Part shown: piece after piece, positions 27,056 to 28,649 of the stretch | Layout of the letters: every line of letters begins with the position of its first letter | Position numbering within the stretch: position 1 is the first letter of the stretch | NCBI GenBank assembly: GCA_003427395.1 | Contig: BFEA01000144.1 | Span: 2,326,847-2,355,495, forward strand | Source: Chara braunii | Taxonomy: Eukaryota; Streptophyta; Charophyceae; Charales; Characeae | Reading direction: 5' to 3' | DNA length: 28,649 nucleotides | The notes under the pieces: generated by a model | Told to the model about the DNA's origin: nothing | Database searches by the model: none | What the model saw: the letters and a program-made list of their open reading frames with translations, nothing else | Made by a program: the position numbers and the translations under genes

Positions 27056-28035
27056 CAACGCTGATTTTTTTTTTGATTCTTTGTTGTGTTCTCATGCAAT
27101 TGCTCCTTCCAATACACAGACAGTCCAGAGATTCTTTGAGTGTTTCTCTTCTCTTGTGCGTAGGCTAAGTGTCATCCTTAGGCCACACACCATTTCCCTA
27201 AGCATTATGGCTATATNGCGTCATCGGGTGCGGCGGAGCCGTCCTCTCCCTCGCCTCTNTGCATCCATCGGGTCTCACAGTTTGCTTTCTTCCTTATCGA
27301 AGTAGGCCCCTTAGTCTTTTCGGGGTCCTCATATGCATGCACACATAACATCACGTTTTCCTTGGTACGATTGCATTCTCATTTACACTCCAAGTCTTCA
27401 AGTGCAAAGTCATTTCCATGGGTTGGCTCTATGTCAACGGTCTCATAGCCCCTCAACCCCTCTTNCCTTTNCCCTCTTGGTTTCCGGTTCCTCTAGCCCC
27501 TATCCCGCTCAAGGCATTTNTAGCCATCACTTACCTGCACAATCCCACACAAGCAAGAAGATCCATACAATGTCCCCCGTTGGGGATCAACACATAGCCC
27601 TTCCCACATGTCTATCATTTCTATGCTCTTTGGCTGTGCTTTGTTTCCTTTTTGTTGTTCAATCAGCCCATCCTCTTCTCATAGTCATGAAGTCGGGGAA
27701 ATGGTTGAGTCAAACTGACCTCACTTCCAACTTATGCTTTTCTTCTGGATTCCGCTTTTCTCCCATTTTTCCAACCGTCCTTTCTTTTGCCTTCTTGGTG
27801 GCACAAGGGACCGACTATCCTCCCCTTGCCCTCTCTCTCCACCAAGTGAGGTATGATTTCGTTTACCGTTTGCACCCTGACAATGTACCAAGTGAGGGGA
27901 GAAGGGTTAGTCATATGCCAAGTGAGGGGGATGAGAGGGAGAGAGAAGGTAAGGCGATGGGGGGGGGGAAAGGAGACGACTAGAGGAGACGGGAGGAGAG
28001 GAAGAGAGAGAAGGAGAGGGAAAGAAAAGGAAGCG
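27056..28035. other. no gene supported
   Basis: Pyrimidine-rich DNA with further N bases at about 27,217, 27,259, 27,465, 27,471 and 27,520. A 216-codon plus-strand frame (27,333-27,983) runs through it, but it contains N bases, has no domain and ends in low-complexity Glu/Arg/Gly sequence. Confidence 0.4.
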
Positions 28036-28243
<208 letters not shown>

Positions 28244-28340
28244 GACAACAGAACAAGAAGAATCTCTAATCAAATCCGATTTCCGCAGTAGCAGCCAAAT
28301 GTCGGTCCCCCATCCCATAGTGAAAAAATCAACTAAGTAT

Positions 28341-28649
28341 ATCTTGGAACACTCATATATGACCTTTCGACAATGGAAGTTTAGGCTAATGTAGCGCACA
28401 CGCACATAGAGATGACGCCAACTGAGTGCAATCCGGAACATCACATTACACATGAACTTGACAATGAAAGTCTAGACTAGTGAAACACATGCACAAGAGA
28501 GAAGAGTTCAACAAGGTAAAGACCCGGAACATCACATTACACATGAACTTGACAATGAGAGTCTAGGCTAGTGGAAGCACATGCACAAGGAGTAGAGATT
28601 GACTAAGTAAAGATCCGGAACATGAACTTGACAATGAAAGACTAGACTA
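28341..28649. repeat. 91-bp tandem satellite, array continues beyond the window
   Basis: Units begin CCGGAACATCACATTACACA and start at 28433, 28524 and 28615, exactly 91 bp apart. The third lacks about 12 bp near its start. A strongly diverged unit precedes them (about 28,341-28,432). All share the block TTGACAATGAAAGTCTAGAC or close variants. Confidence 0.9.

Noticed and set aside
27333-27983. 216-codon plus-strand frame
   Set aside because: Contains N bases, has no domain and ends in low-complexity residues; it may be chance in pyrimidine-rich DNA.

Overview
The window looks like nuclear DNA from a large, repeat-rich eukaryotic genome of the green-plant lineage. The evidence is one split protein-coding gene whose domain order is that of the plant CCCH/RRM/TRM2-type tRNA methyltransferases, plant-type L1-like LINEs, tRNA-derived SINEs, a hAT transposase relic, a U6 snRNA copy and many microsatellites. 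A streptophyte with large introns and heavy LINE load (for example a charophyte alga such as Chara) would fit, but that is inference. There is no operon-like structure.

Layout. 1-1,100: two inverted SINE copies around a foldback. 1,310-4,060: a purine-rich minisatellite with three unit-length tiers, a second short tandem array, and a GAA/CT/CG low-complexity tract. 4,060-8,000: no convincing exon; it holds a 44-bp duplication, a full SINE, several strong hairpins, a 301-bp inverted-repeat element and a 97-bp foldback. 8,142-9,203 (minus): first coding exon of the CCCH zinc-finger gene, followed on its own strand by a GT splice donor and a 30-base G/C homopolymer; the rest of the gene is not recognisable here. 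9,200-11,100: upstream flank of that gene, with a compound microsatellite, an E2F-like plus TGACGTCA cluster, an AT-rich block and three small insertion scars with target-site duplications.

11,495-20,650: LINE territory. A 5'-truncated plus-strand LINE ends in 83 A residues and meets, tail to tail, the 3' end of an almost full-length minus-strand LINE of another subfamily (ORF1 19.3-20.6 kb, endonuclease and reverse transcriptase 13.5-17.8 kb). Both are inactivated. 20,650-23,370 has no gene except a 5'-truncated U6 snRNA copy at 21,718. A decayed hAT transposase C-terminus lies at 23,380-23,929.

24,009-27,055: the most interesting unit. Two 226-bp direct repeats (TG...CA, about 93% identical by eye) enclose 2.6 kb with a tRNA-Ala-like primer-binding site, a purine tract and one intact 267-residue reading frame that I cannot assign, all in the minus orientation. 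This looks like a non-autonomous LTR retrotransposon carrying an orphan protein. The fifteen single N bases of the window all fall in 24.4-27.6 kb. The window closes with a (GATA)n/(GA)n microsatellite and the start of a 91-bp tandem satellite.

The elements do not form a pathway. The one host gene fragment acts in tRNA modification if its family assignment is right; almost everything else is mobile or simple-repeat DNA.
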